Of a stretch of DNA of 64,000 nucleotides, positions 11,648 through 19,531 are shown in pieces. The notes under the pieces were generated by a model that worked only from the letters and a program-made list of their open reading frames with translations, had not been told where the DNA came from and made no database searches. The stretch's first letter is position 1. Every line of letters starts with the position of its first letter. This stretch comes from Lentzea albida (GTDB lineage: Bacteria; Actinomycetota; Actinomycetes; Mycobacteriales; Pseudonocardiaceae): positions 744,001-808,000 of the forward strand of contig NZ_FOFV01000001.1 of NCBI RefSeq assembly GCF_900111005.1, in the 5' to 3' direction. The translations under genes and the position numbers were made by a program.

Positions 11648-12126
11648 GTGCTGCTGACCTGGAAACGGTCGCCAAGCAGCTCGGTCGCACGCCACGCGGG
11701 ACGCGTGCGATCGCTTCGAGGTGCCCCAGCGGGCACCCGAACGTCGTGCAGACCGCCCCGAGGCTGCCCGACGGGACGCCGTTCCCGACGCTGTACTACC
11801 TGACCTGCCCCAAGCTGAACTCCCTGGTCAGCACGCTCGAAAGCGGCGGGCTGATGAAGGAGCAGCAGGACCGGCTGGCCACCGACGAGGAGCTCGCGGC
11901 CGCCTACCAGCGCGCGCACGAGTCGTACCTCGCCGAGCGCGACGCCATCGAGTCGCTGGGCACCCAGGTCACCGCGGGCGGCATGCCGGTGCGGGTCAAG
12001 TGCCTGCACGTGCACGTCGCCCACGCCCTCGCGAAGGGCCCCGGCGTGAACCCCATGGGCGACGAGGCGCTGGCGATCCTGGGCGAGCAGGGCCTGTGGC
12101 CGGCAGGCGAATGCGCGGCGAGTTAA
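11623..12126 (+). CDS. DUF501 family protein
   Basis: The protein has 167 residues, is cytoplasmic and has unknown biochemical function. The GTG at 11623 is preferred because GAGGAA lies just upstream; a TTG at 11608 is possible. Conserved elements are RCPSGHPNVVQTAPRLPDG and the C-terminal KCLHVHVAHALA-GPGVNPMGD, with Cys and His residues suggestive of metal binding. DUF501 proteins lie between ftsB and ppx in most actinobacteria. Here ppx is 34.5 kb away, which is the evidence that the block was split. Confidence 0.87.
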   Translation: MGIGDAQVSAADLETVAKQLGRTPRGTRAIASRCPSGHPNVVQTAPRLPDGTPFPTLYYLTCPKLNSLVSTLESGGLMKEQQDRLATDEELAAAYQRAHESYLAERDAIESLGTQVTAGGMPVRVKCLHVHVAHALAKGPGVNPMGDEALAILGEQGLWPAGECAAS

Positions 12127-12272
12127 CGGTCAACGGAACCGAACACACGCTTCACTCCGTCTTGGGTACACCTAGGCTTCGTAGTGGGGCAGGGTGGGAC
12201 AGGTCACCGATTGAGGCATTCGCCGTAATGGCAGGACGGCGAGCCGCGATGACACACGAGAGGTGAGAATTC

Positions 12273-13565
12273 GTGGCAATGGCCAAACTGCGTGGACCGT
12301 CGGCGTTGAGCCCTAGGCAAAAGGGCTTCGCCGTGGCCGCGCTCGCCGCGATGCTCGCCCCGGCCATGATCGTCGGCACCAAGCTCGTCGACTGGGTCAA
12401 CCTCTCGAAGCACAACGACATCGCCGTCTCCTTAGGACCGGCCGACGTCTTCAGCGCCCTGCAGCGCGACCCGGCCGAGCTGGGCGCCTCCGGCCGCCTG
12501 CCGCTGTCCGAGGAACTGAGCGCCGCCCTGCTCGCCGACCTCGAGGACGGCAGCCTCGACCTCGACGAGGGAAGCCTGCTCGACGGCTTCCCCGGCCAGC
12601 ACGGCATTCCCGGCGTCATGGTGGAGGCCTACCTCCGCGCCGAGGACAAGATGGCCGAGCTCGTCCCCGGCTGCAACCTCCCCTGGTACCTGCTCGCGGG
12701 CATCGGCAAGGTCGAGTCGAACCACGCCAACAACGGCCGCGTGAACGCCGTCGGCGACGCCACCCCCAAGATCCTCGGCCCGGTGCTGAACGGCGCCCCC
12801 GGCATCGCCGCGATCCGCGACACCGACGGCGGCCGCCTCGACGGCGACACCGCGTGGGACCGCGCGGTCGGCCCGATGCAGTTCATCCCGTCGACGTGGG
12901 CGAGCTTCGGCGGCGACCTGAACGACGACAACAACGTCAACCCGAACAACATCTACGACGCCGCCCTCGGCGCCGGCCGCTACCTCTGCGCGGGCGGCGG
13001 CGACATGACCAAGCAGGCAGACAAGGCCGCGGCCGTCTTCCGCTACAACCGCTCCCCGGCGTACGTCGAGACGGTCCTCAAGTGGGCCACGGAGTACAGC
13101 GAGAACGTCGAGACCCTGCCGCCGCTCACCGACATCGGCAACGGCCAGCAGAACCCGACGCCGGGCAACCCCGACCCCGGCACGCCGACGAACCCGCCGA
13201 CGACCACCACGCCGCCGACGACCACGACCACGACGACGACCACCACGACGGCGCCGAACTGCCCGACCACGACGACGTCGACCACCACGTCGACCACGAC
13301 CTCCACCACCACGTCGACGACGACGCCGACCACCACGACGTCCCCGTCCACGTGCACGACGACCACCACGACGACGCCGACCACCACCACGACCACCACG
13401 ACGACGACAACGACCACCACGACGACGACGGTCCCGCCCGCGCAGACGTCGGCCTCGACTCCGGTCCAGTCGTCGTCGCAGCAGCAGTCGTCGCAGGCCC
13501 CGTCGAGCAACAGCGGTGCGTCGTCCTCCACCCCGCCGGCGATCATCACGAGCACGCCGAGCTAG
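12273..13565 (+). CDS. Lytic murein transglycosylase with long Thr-rich C-terminal tail
   Basis: The protein has 430 residues. The GTG at 12273 follows the Shine-Dalgarno AGGTGA; an ATG two codons later is also possible. An N-terminal hydrophobic segment (GFAVAALAAMLAPAMIVG) acts as a signal or membrane anchor. The lysozyme-like fold spans about residues 110-275, with the catalytic Glu in GKVESNH and the motif AVGPMQFIPSTW, typical of soluble lytic transglycosylases that cleave peptidoglycan glycan strands. Residues about 305-400 are almost pure Thr with Pro and Ser, and the last 35 are Ser/Gln-rich, probably a flexible wall-spanning spacer. Confidence 0.87.
   Translation: MAMAKLRGPSALSPRQKGFAVAALAAMLAPAMIVGTKLVDWVNLSKHNDIAVSLGPADVFSALQRDPAELGASGRLPLSEELSAALLADLEDGSLDLDEGSLLDGFPGQHGIPGVMVEAYLRAEDKMAELVPGCNLPWYLLAGIGKVESNHANNGRVNAVGDATPKILGPVLNGAPGIAAIRDTDGGRLDGDTAWDRAVGPMQFIPSTWASFGGDLNDDNNVNPNNIYDAALGAGRYLCAGGGDMTKQADKAAAVFRYNRSPAYVETVLKWATEYSENVETLPPLTDIGNGQQNPTPGNPDPGTPTNPPTTTTPPTTTTTTTTTTTAPNCPTTTTSTTTSTTTSTTTSTTTPTTTTSPSTCTTTTTTTPTTTTTTTTTTTTTTTTTVPPAQTSASTPVQSSSQQQSSQAPSSNSGASSSTPPAIITSTPS
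13190..13435 (+). repeat. Low-complexity (AC[CG]) tract coding for poly-Thr
   Basis: About 245 bp consist mainly of ACC/ACG threonine codons with interspersed Pro and Ser codons, inside the transglycosylase gene. The unit is a single codon with no conserved longer period, so the tract is a coding microsatellite prone to length change. On the opposite strand it reads as poly-Val/Trp, which is a shadow. Confidence 0.8.
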
Positions 13566-13667
13566 TACGGCGTGTCGGGTTGGAACGATTCCAACCCGTA
13601 CCTCCTTCGGTGCGATTCGGGCAGAAACGTTGGAATGAAGGGGAGTTCGTCTCCTAGCTTCGTCCGC

Positions 13668-14498
13668 ATGCCGAAGCGCAACTCGAGCGTGGTGGGCCGG
13701 GAGTTCGGCGATGGCGTCCGCGACGCCATCGAGCAGAGCGGCATGACCCAGCGCAGACTCGCCGAACTGGTGGACTGGCAGGAAGCCAAGGTCTCGGACC
13801 TGGTGCAGGGCAAGGGCGGCGTGAGCGAGATCGACCTCGTCCGGCTGTTGTCCTACTGCCGCACCCCGTACGAAGAAGTCGACCGCCTGGTCGCGCTCCA
13901 CCGCGAGTCGCGGGAGCGGGGCTGGCTGCAGTTCCCCGAGGACGGCGTGCCGGACCAGGTGCACTCGCTCATCAGCCAGGAACGCCTCGCCAGCGGGATC
14001 ACCGTGTGGTCGATGAACCTCGTCCCCGGCCACCTCCAGATCGCCGGCTACATCCGGGCCGCCGCCGAGAAGTCAGCCAAGATCAAGCCCGCCGACGTCG
14101 ACTCGCTGATCCGTGCGAAGCTCGACCGGCAGGTGATCCTCAGGCCTGGCAGGGAGTTCGTCTTCTACGTGCACGAGCAGGCGTTGCGGCTGCCGGTCGG
14201 CGGTCACGACGTGATGCGGGCGCAGCTCACCCACATCCACGTGATGCTGGTGCGGCAGTACATCACCTTCCGGATCGTGCCGATCGCCATCGGCGCCCAC
14301 TCCGGGTTGTCCGGCTCGTTCACCCGGCTCAGCTTCGACAAGTTCGAGCCGGTGGTCTTCATCGAGAGCGAGAACTCGGGCCTCTTCCTCGAAGACGCGG
14401 CCTCCCTGGCCAGCTACGACGAAGTGTTGAAGCGGTTGGATCGGGACGCCTTGGATGCGGAAGAATCGAGGAGGCTGATCACCGCGATGCTTGTCTGA
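13668..14498 (+). CDS. XRE-family HTH regulator with DUF5753 domain
   Basis: The protein has 276 residues starting at MPKRNSSVVGREFGDGVRD. Residues about 10-70 form a Cro/C1-type helix-turn-helix (MTQRRLAELVDWQEAKVSDLVQGKGGVSEIDLVRLL). Residues about 95-270 are the DUF5753 domain (VWSMNLVPGHLQIAGYIRA and later LTHIHVMLVRQYITFRIVP). Such regulators are abundant in actinomycetes and nearly always adjacent to small DUF397 proteins, as here. In studied cases the pair controls development or antibiotic genes. The stop codon lies 13 bp before the DUF397 gene, so they are co-transcribed. Confidence 0.92.
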   Translation: MPKRNSSVVGREFGDGVRDAIEQSGMTQRRLAELVDWQEAKVSDLVQGKGGVSEIDLVRLLSYCRTPYEEVDRLVALHRESRERGWLQFPEDGVPDQVHSLISQERLASGITVWSMNLVPGHLQIAGYIRAAAEKSAKIKPADVDSLIRAKLDRQVILRPGREFVFYVHEQALRLPVGGHDVMRAQLTHIHVMLVRQYITFRIVPIAIGAHSGLSGSFTRLSFDKFEPVVFIESENSGLFLEDAASLASYDEVLKRLDRDALDAEESRRLITAMLV

Positions 14499-14511
14499 GG
14501 AGGCGTGCCGC

Positions 14512-14670
14512 ATGTCCGAGTGGCGCAAGAGCAGCTACAGCCCGTCGGCGAGCGACTGCGTCGAGGTCGGCCACGGCGTCGGCCTCCGCGACAGCAAGGC
14601 CCCGGCCACCCACCTCCCCGTGTCGGAGAGGGCCTGGACGGCGTTCCTCCAGCTCGTGAAGGCCCCGTGA
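14512..14670 (+). CDS. DUF397 small protein, partner of the XRE/DUF5753 regulator
   Basis: The protein has 52 residues (MSEWRKSSYSPSASDCVEVG at the start, DSKAP and an AWTAFLQLVK end), a textbook DUF397 domain. A strong GAGGAGG Shine-Dalgarno lies upstream of the ATG. DUF397 proteins function with their neighbouring XRE-DUF5753 partner, probably as an antagonist. Its stop overlaps the start of the following SUKH-3 gene by 4 bp (GTGA). Confidence 0.9.
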   Translation: MSEWRKSSYSPSASDCVEVGHGVGLRDSKAPATHLPVSERAWTAFLQLVKAP

Positions 14671-15110
14671 GCCCGAGGTTCTCCCCGGACGTCGAGCAGA
14701 GGTTGAGGCGCGCCGGCTGGTTCCCCGGCCGCGAGGTCGACACCGAGGCGTGGCGTGTGCCGCTGGAGGAGGAAGGCTTCGTCTTTCCCGATGTGGTCGT
14801 GCGGTTCCTGCGGGAGTTCAACGACCTCTACCTCGTGCACGACGGCCGAGGGGTCGACGTCGGGCGGCAGCCGGTCGAGTTCGACCCGACCCTCGCGGTG
14901 GGCGAGGTCGACAGGTTCGAGGCGTGGGGAGCCGACGTCGGCCGGACCATCGCACCACTCGGCGAGCTGGAGCGAGGCATGTTCTTCCTCGGCATGGACG
15001 AGACCGGCGAGATCTACCTCGTGAGCAACTGGGCGGCACGGTACGGCGTCGGCGACGCGGGCCTGGAGAGGCTGCTCCTGGGGTACCGCGGCGAGGAACT
15101 CCCGCAGTGA
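14667..15110 (+). CDS. SUKH-3 family protein (possible immunity protein)
   Basis: The protein has 147 residues from a GTG at 14667, translationally coupled to the DUF397 gene. The sequence (RFSPDVEQRLRRAGWFPGR near the start, then AWRVPLEEEGFVFPD and FLREFNDLYLV) fits the SUKH-3 immunity superfamily. Members neutralise polymorphic or contact-delivered toxins or act as general protein-binding domains. No toxin gene is adjacent, so an orphan immunity role is only possible. The protein has no signal peptide or membrane helix. Confidence 0.8.
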   Translation: MSPRFSPDVEQRLRRAGWFPGREVDTEAWRVPLEEEGFVFPDVVVRFLREFNDLYLVHDGRGVDVGRQPVEFDPTLAVGEVDRFEAWGADVGRTIAPLGELERGMFFLGMDETGEIYLVSNWAARYGVGDAGLERLLLGYRGEELPQ

Positions 15111-15150
15111 GGCCGTAATCGGGAGGCGCGGGACGGCGGTCCTTGGCAAG

Positions 15151-15723
15151 GTGCGAGGTGTGCTCAAGCCCGACTACCCGCTGAAGACCGCCCGCCTCCT
15201 GCTCCGCCCGTTCGAACCGGCCGACCTCGACGACTTCTACGCCTACCGCTCGCGCCCGGACGTCTTCCGCTACCTCTACGGCGAGTCCGTCACCCGCGAG
15301 GAATGCGCGGAACTGCTCGACGCCCTGGTCGGCGACGACGAACTCACCGCGGAGGGCCAGCGACTCGCGCTGGCGGTCCACCTCCCGGAGGCCGACCGCG
15401 TCATCGGCAGCGCCGTCCTGAAGTGGCGCAGCGAGAACGACCGCCAGGGCGAGATCGGCTACAGCCTCAACCCCGACTTCCAGGGACACGGCTACGCCAC
15501 CGAGGCAGCCCGCGCGATGCTCGAACTGGGCTTCCGCGACCTCGGCCTGCACCGGATCGTGGCCGAGTGCGACCCGCGCAACGAGCCGTCCTGGCGGGTG
15601 ATGGAACGGCTCGGCATGCGCCGGGAGGCCCACTTCCGCGAGCTGGAGATCTTCAAGGGGGAGTGGGGCGACCTCTTCGTCTACGCGATGCTGGAGGAGG
15701 AGTACGCACGCGCTCAGGCCTGA
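15151..15723 (+). CDS. GNAT-family N-acetyltransferase (RimJ/RimL-like)
   Basis: The protein has 190 residues and is a cytoplasmic acetyl-CoA-dependent acyltransferase. The core is complete: LKTARLLLRPFEPADLDDFY at the N-terminus, GEIGYSLNPDFQGHGYATEA (motif A with the Q/RxxGxG/A acetyl-CoA loop), HRIVAECDPRNEPSWRVMERLGM (motif B), and a C-terminal VYAMLEEEY. The acceptor substrate is unknown. It is the intact paralogue of the broken gene that starts 11 bp downstream, and comparison between them was used to recognise both remnants. Confidence 0.9.
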   Translation: MRGVLKPDYPLKTARLLLRPFEPADLDDFYAYRSRPDVFRYLYGESVTREECAELLDALVGDDELTAEGQRLALAVHLPEADRVIGSAVLKWRSENDRQGEIGYSLNPDFQGHGYATEAARAMLELGFRDLGLHRIVAECDPRNEPSWRVMERLGMRREAHFRELEIFKGEWGDLFVYAMLEEEYARAQA

Positions 15724-15733
15724 GCGCTCGGTC

Positions 15734-15875
15734 ATGACCGAACGGCAGGGGCTGCGGCCGTTCCAGACCACCGACCCCGACGACGTGTTCGCCTACCGCC
15801 GGCTGCTCGAGGTCATCCGGTTCCTGCACGGCGAGGCCGGCATCCGTGACGAGACTCCCGAGAGTCTCGCTATCA
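15734..15875 (+). pseudogene. 5' remnant of a second GNAT acetyltransferase, interrupted by the biosynthetic cluster
   Basis: An ATG 11 bp after the previous gene opens a frame reading LRPFQTTDPDDVFAYRRLLE and then VIRFLHGEAGIRDE. This aligns with residues about 17-50 of the intact upstream GNAT (LRPFEPADLDDFYAYR, VFRYLYGESVTREE). Similarity stops near 15870 and the acetyl-CoA-binding half is missing. The matching 3' half lies at 46.4 kb on the same strand. I read this as one gene split by the insertion of the biosynthetic cluster. Confidence 0.78.
15850..15869. terminator. 8-bp hairpin at the left cluster boundary
   Basis: CGAGACTC and GAGTCTCG form a perfect 8-bp stem with a 4-nt loop. It lies about 100 bp downstream of the hpgT stop on the minus strand, so it could terminate the cluster operon. 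It also coincides with the point where similarity of the broken GNAT gene ends, so it may mark the junction. There is no T-run. Confidence 0.45.
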
Positions 15876-15971
15876 GGTGCCTCCTGCTTGGCGGCGATTC
15901 GCCCATGCCGACGTCCACCAGCCACATCTCGGCCTGTGATCGGAAGTGGTCGGGATCACGTTGGATGGCGG

Positions 15972-17276
15972 TCACCTCGCACAGTTCACGACCATTGAGC
16001 GCAGTCGGTCGAGTCCGGTGTCGATCTGCTGCGGTGAGAGTGCGCTGATCGACAGGCGCAGCTGGTTGGCACCTCCGGTGCCGTCGTAGAAGTGGGCCAT
16101 TGGTGTCCACAGCACGCCGTGCCGTCGGGCCGACAGCTCCAGCGCCTCGTCGTCGGCGGTGAACGGCACCGTGACCACGGCGAAGAACCCGCCGCCGGGA
16201 GAGTTCCAGCCGACGGTGGGCACGTCAGTGAACCGCTGGGCCAATCCGGTCAGCAGGAACCGCATGTTGTGCCGGTAGACGGCGATCTCGCGCTCATTGG
16301 CCCGCAGCAAGCTGCACCCGTGCTCGAGCAGTTTGCCGCCCGCCATCGCCTGGGCCAGCGGCGAGGTGTTGACCGTCAGCATGCTCTTGATCTTGGACAG
16401 TTCGTCGGCCAGCAGTACTGGCTCACTTCCGGTCGACACCCGCTGGTCGGCGACCGCGAAGCCGATCCGGGCGCCGGGGAAGCAGGTCTTGGCGAGCGAT
16501 CCGAGGTAGACCACCCGGCGCGAGGTGTCGAGCGCTTTGAGGGTCGGTACCCGAACTCCGTCCGCGGCTTGGAACAGACCGTACGGGTTGTCTTCCAGCA
16601 ACAGCACGTCGTGCTGCTCGGCGAGGTGCAGGAGCGTCTTCCTGGTCTCCAAGTCCAAGCTCGTGCCCGACGGGTTCGCGAAATCCGGCACCAGGTAGAA
16701 CGCTCTCGGCCGCTTGCCCCGCGCGCGAACGGCGCGGACCTGGTCGATGAAGTGGTCGAGGTCGACACCACCTCTGTTCTCCCCGACCGGCACGACCTCG
16801 CGGTCGAGCAGACGGGCGGCGCCGGTCAGCCCGACGTAGCTCGGCGACACCGCCAGCACGACGTCGTCGGGACCGGCGCACAGGGCGCGCAGCGTCAGGA
16901 AGATCGCCTCCTGGCACCCGACCGTGACCACGATCGATTCGGGGTCGACGTCGATGCCCTCGTCCAGCGCCAGGTATCGGGCCAGCAGCTCGTGGATGAT
17001 CCCCTTGGTCCGGCCGTACTGCAGCAGCGTGCGACCGATCTGCGCGGTGTCCGCTCCTCGGCCGGCCAGGTGTTCCTGGAAGACGCGAAGGTAGCGGGGC
17101 AGCGCGTCGACGTCGAAGTGCTCCTCGTGAGGTCGCCCGGCCGCGAAGGATACGGCGTCGGGGAACCGCGACGACACCTCGTTGAGGAAAGTCATCCGTT
17201 CCAGTGCGGGATCGGACAGGGACGGGTGAAGATCCGCGATCGACAGTTCGTGTCCGGCGTCGGCTGCGGTCACCAT
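15972..17276 (-). CDS. hpgT: HpgT, 4-hydroxyphenylglycine aminotransferase (PLP, fold type I)
   Basis: The protein has 434 residues. It transaminates 4-hydroxyphenylglyoxylate to 4-hydroxyphenylglycine, classically using tyrosine as amino donor and returning 4-hydroxyphenylpyruvate to the pathway. The sequence from LHPSLSDPALERMTFLNEVS is characteristic of the glycopeptide-cluster HpgT family. The PLP site includes DFANPSGTS, LEDNPYG and the Schiff-base lysine in YLGSLAKTCFPGARIG. The ATG at 17276 was chosen; it overlaps the hmo stop by 7 bp. It is the last gene of the operon and completes the Hpg pathway with hmaS and hmo just upstream. Confidence 0.9.
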   Translation of the reverse strand: MVTAADAGHELSIADLHPSLSDPALERMTFLNEVSSRFPDAVSFAAGRPHEEHFDVDALPRYLRVFQEHLAGRGADTAQIGRTLLQYGRTKGIIHELLARYLALDEGIDVDPESIVVTVGCQEAIFLTLRALCAGPDDVVLAVSPSYVGLTGAARLLDREVVPVGENRGGVDLDHFIDQVRAVRARGKRPRAFYLVPDFANPSGTSLDLETRKTLLHLAEQHDVLLLEDNPYGLFQAADGVRVPTLKALDTSRRVVYLGSLAKTCFPGARIGFAVADQRVSTGSEPVLLADELSKIKSMLTVNTSPLAQAMAGGKLLEHGCSLLRANEREIAVYRHNMRFLLTGLAQRFTDVPTVGWNSPGGGFFAVVTVPFTADDEALELSARRHGVLWTPMAHFYDGTGGANQLRLSISALSPQQIDTGLDRLRSMVVNCAR

Positions 17277-18376
17277 CCTGGCCCCCTCGTTCCGGTGGTG
17301 GTCGCGAGGCCGGCGGCGTCGCCGAGGTCGCGGCACCCCGCCAACGCCAGCGCGTGGTCCAGTTCGGCCCGCAGGAGCGCCAGGGCGTCCTCGACGCCCC
17401 GGGTCCCGTCCAGCGCGAGCCCGTGCAGGACGGGCCTGCCCACCAGCACGCCTGACGCCCCGAGCGCCAACGCCTTCACCACGTCCACCCCGGACCGGAT
17501 CCCACCGTCCAGCAGCACGTCACACGAGTCGTCGACCGCGTCGCGCACGGCAGGCAGCGCGCGGATCCCCGGTAGGGCGCCGTCGAGTTGCCTGCCGCCG
17601 TGGTTGGACACCACCACGGCGTCCACACCCGTCCGCGCCGCCCGCGCCGCGTCCTGCGGCGCGAGCAGTCCTTTCAGGACGATCGGCAGCTCGGTGGCGG
17701 ACCGCAGCCAGTCGATGTCCGACCAGGACAGCGACGGGTCGAAGGCGTCCCGGGTGTGCTCGGCGACCGCGGAGGTGCCCGCGCGCTGGAGCTGTGTCGT
17801 GGCCGCGGCGTCGGGAAAGTGGGCGGCGACCACATCCCGCGGCAGTGTGAAACCGTTGCGCAGGTCTCGCAGCCTGCGCCCCATGAGCGGCACGTCGACT
17901 GTCAACACGATCGCCCGGCACCCAGCTGCCTCCGCGCGGGCCAGCAGGTCCACGGTCATCGCCCGGTCCCGCAGCCAGTAGAGCTGGAACCACAGGTCCG
18001 CCTCCGAGCGGGCGACCTCCTCGACCGCGACGCTGCTGAGCATCGGCACGGTGAAGGGGATTCCCGCCGACCGCGCGGCTCTGGCCGCGGCCAGTTCCCC
18101 GTCTGGGTGCAGCAGTCGCTGGTAGGCCATGGGAGCGACCACCACCGGCATCGTCGTAGACGTGCCGAGCAGTACCCGCGACGCATGAGGGCGGGAGACG
18201 TCCCGCAACACCCTGGGCACGAGGTAGACGTCGTCCAGTGCCGCCCGGTTGGCGACGAGGCTCAGCTCGGCGCCGCTTCCGCCCTCCACGAAGTCCCAGA
18301 CGTCGTCGGGCGTGACCGACCTGGCCGCGGTGGCCAGGTCGGCCAGGCACACCGCAGAGGCGGCTGTCGTGGTCAC
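17270..18376 (-). CDS. hmo: Hmo, 4-hydroxymandelate oxidase (FMN-dependent alpha-hydroxyacid oxidase)
   Basis: The protein has 368 residues. It oxidises 4-hydroxymandelate to 4-hydroxyphenylglyoxylate. It shows the TIM-barrel FMN enzyme family motifs: PMAYQRLLHPDGE near the flavin, QLYWLRD, LTVDVPLMGRRLRDLRNGF, the catalytic SNHGGRQLDG and the phosphate-binding DGGIRSGVDVVKALALGA. The ATG overlaps the hmaS stop by 4 bp, so the two are translationally coupled. Its position between hmaS and hpgT leaves little doubt about the substrate. Confidence 0.91.
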   Translation of the reverse strand: MTTTAASAVCLADLATAARSVTPDDVWDFVEGGSGAELSLVANRAALDDVYLVPRVLRDVSRPHASRVLLGTSTTMPVVVAPMAYQRLLHPDGELAAARAARSAGIPFTVPMLSSVAVEEVARSEADLWFQLYWLRDRAMTVDLLARAEAAGCRAIVLTVDVPLMGRRLRDLRNGFTLPRDVVAAHFPDAAATTQLQRAGTSAVAEHTRDAFDPSLSWSDIDWLRSATELPIVLKGLLAPQDAARAARTGVDAVVVSNHGGRQLDGALPGIRALPAVRDAVDDSCDVLLDGGIRSGVDVVKALALGASGVLVGRPVLHGLALDGTRGVEDALALLRAELDHALALAGCRDLGDAAGLATTTGTRGPGW

Positions 18377-19440
18377 GGCCGCTCGTCCTCGACGCGGCGC
18401 TCCTGCTCGACCGCCTCGTAGAGGGCCTTGATGTTGCCGCTGCCGAAAGTCTTGGCGCCCATGCGTTCGATCACCTCCAGGAACAGGGTCTTCCTCGGGT
18501 GCGTCGACCTGGTGAAGATCTGGTAGAGCTGCCCCGCGTGGTCGGCGTCGGCCAGCACCCCCAGCGCCTTGAGCTCGTCGACCGAGTGCGCGGCCAGCTC
18601 CATCCGGCCGGGCAGCAGGTCGTAGTAGGAGTCGGGGGTGGTGAGGAAGTCGATCCCGTTGTCCTGCAGCGTTCCCACGGCGCGCACGATGTCGTGCGAG
18701 GAGAACGCCAGATGCTGTACCCCCGCGCCGTCGTGGTCCTTGATGAACGCGTCGATCTGCCCCGCGGCGCGGGACGTGTCCGGCTCGATGATCGTGAACG
18801 TCACGTCACCCGAGGCGTTCTGCACCACCTGCGAGTCCATCGCCTGCGCGCCGACGACGATCCGCTCCTCGAAGATCTTCCGGAAGCCGAGCGCCGACTC
18901 GTAGAAGCGCACGGTCGGCTCGAGCTGGCCCGCCTCGACGCAGATCGCGACGTGGTCGAGTTCGAGCAGGCCGATCCCCGTGAACGGGGCGGTCGCCGAC
19001 CGTTCGACCAGTCCGGGCGGCGGTGCGCCCGCGGGGAGGTCCTCCGGGCGCTGCACGAAGGTGTGCCGCACGTCGCCGAACCCTCCGATCGCCGCGGTCA
19101 CCACGCCGTTCTGCGTGTGCGGGCGCAGCAGCGGGCGTGCCCCAGCGGCCACCGCCGTCTCGAAGGCGGCCGCGACGTCGGGCGTGCGCAGCACGATGTC
19201 GGCGACGCCGTCGCCGTGCGCGTCGACGTACGCGCTCGCGGGATGGCCGTCCTCCAGGCCCTCGATTACCGCGAGCACGATGTGCCCCTGGCGGAGGGCG
19301 GCGGTCCGGTGGGTCGTGACGGCCGGGTCGGTCTCGGCGATGACGGTGAAACCGTACTTCGCCACCATCTCCTCGACGCGGGCGTCGAGGTCCTGCACGT
19401 ACAGCGCCACGTGGTCGAGGCGCAGGGCATCGTCGATCAT
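18373..19440 (-). CDS. hmaS: HmaS, 4-hydroxymandelate synthase (HPPD-like non-haem iron dioxygenase)
   Basis: The protein has 355 residues. It converts 4-hydroxyphenylpyruvate to L-4-hydroxymandelate, the committed step to 4-hydroxyphenylglycine. Two VOC-fold halves are visible. The Fe(II) facial triad is His in LELDHVAICV, His in GVQHLAFSS and Glu in LFLEVIERMG. It differs from 4-hydroxyphenylpyruvate dioxygenase mainly by context: hmo and hpgT follow directly. There is a 91-bp gap between the aminotransferase gene and this ATG, the largest gap inside the 3' half of the operon. Confidence 0.91.
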   Translation of the reverse strand: MIDDALRLDHVALYVQDLDARVEEMVAKYGFTVIAETDPAVTTHRTAALRQGHIVLAVIEGLEDGHPASAYVDAHGDGVADIVLRTPDVAAAFETAVAAGARPLLRPHTQNGVVTAAIGGFGDVRHTFVQRPEDLPAGAPPPGLVERSATAPFTGIGLLELDHVAICVEAGQLEPTVRFYESALGFRKIFEERIVVGAQAMDSQVVQNASGDVTFTIIEPDTSRAAGQIDAFIKDHDGAGVQHLAFSSHDIVRAVGTLQDNGIDFLTTPDSYYDLLPGRMELAAHSVDELKALGVLADADHAGQLYQIFTRSTHPRKTLFLEVIERMGAKTFGSGNIKALYEAVEQERRVEDERP

Positions 19441-19531
19441 GGCAGAGCTCCACTTCGTTCGGATCAGGACGTGTTTCTCCGCGGCGGCACGGGTCGAGCT
19501 CCGGCCACCGGGTTCACGGTCGTGAGGCGGG

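Noticed and set aside
13190..13435. Possible CRISPR or tandem repeat array
   Set aside because: The period is a single Thr codon inside an ORF, with no repeat-spacer structure.
15972..19440. Glycopeptide antibiotic cluster suggested by the Hpg genes
   Set aside because: There are no Dpg genes, cross-linking Oxy set, glycosyltransferases, halogenase or X domain; the NRPS architecture differs.
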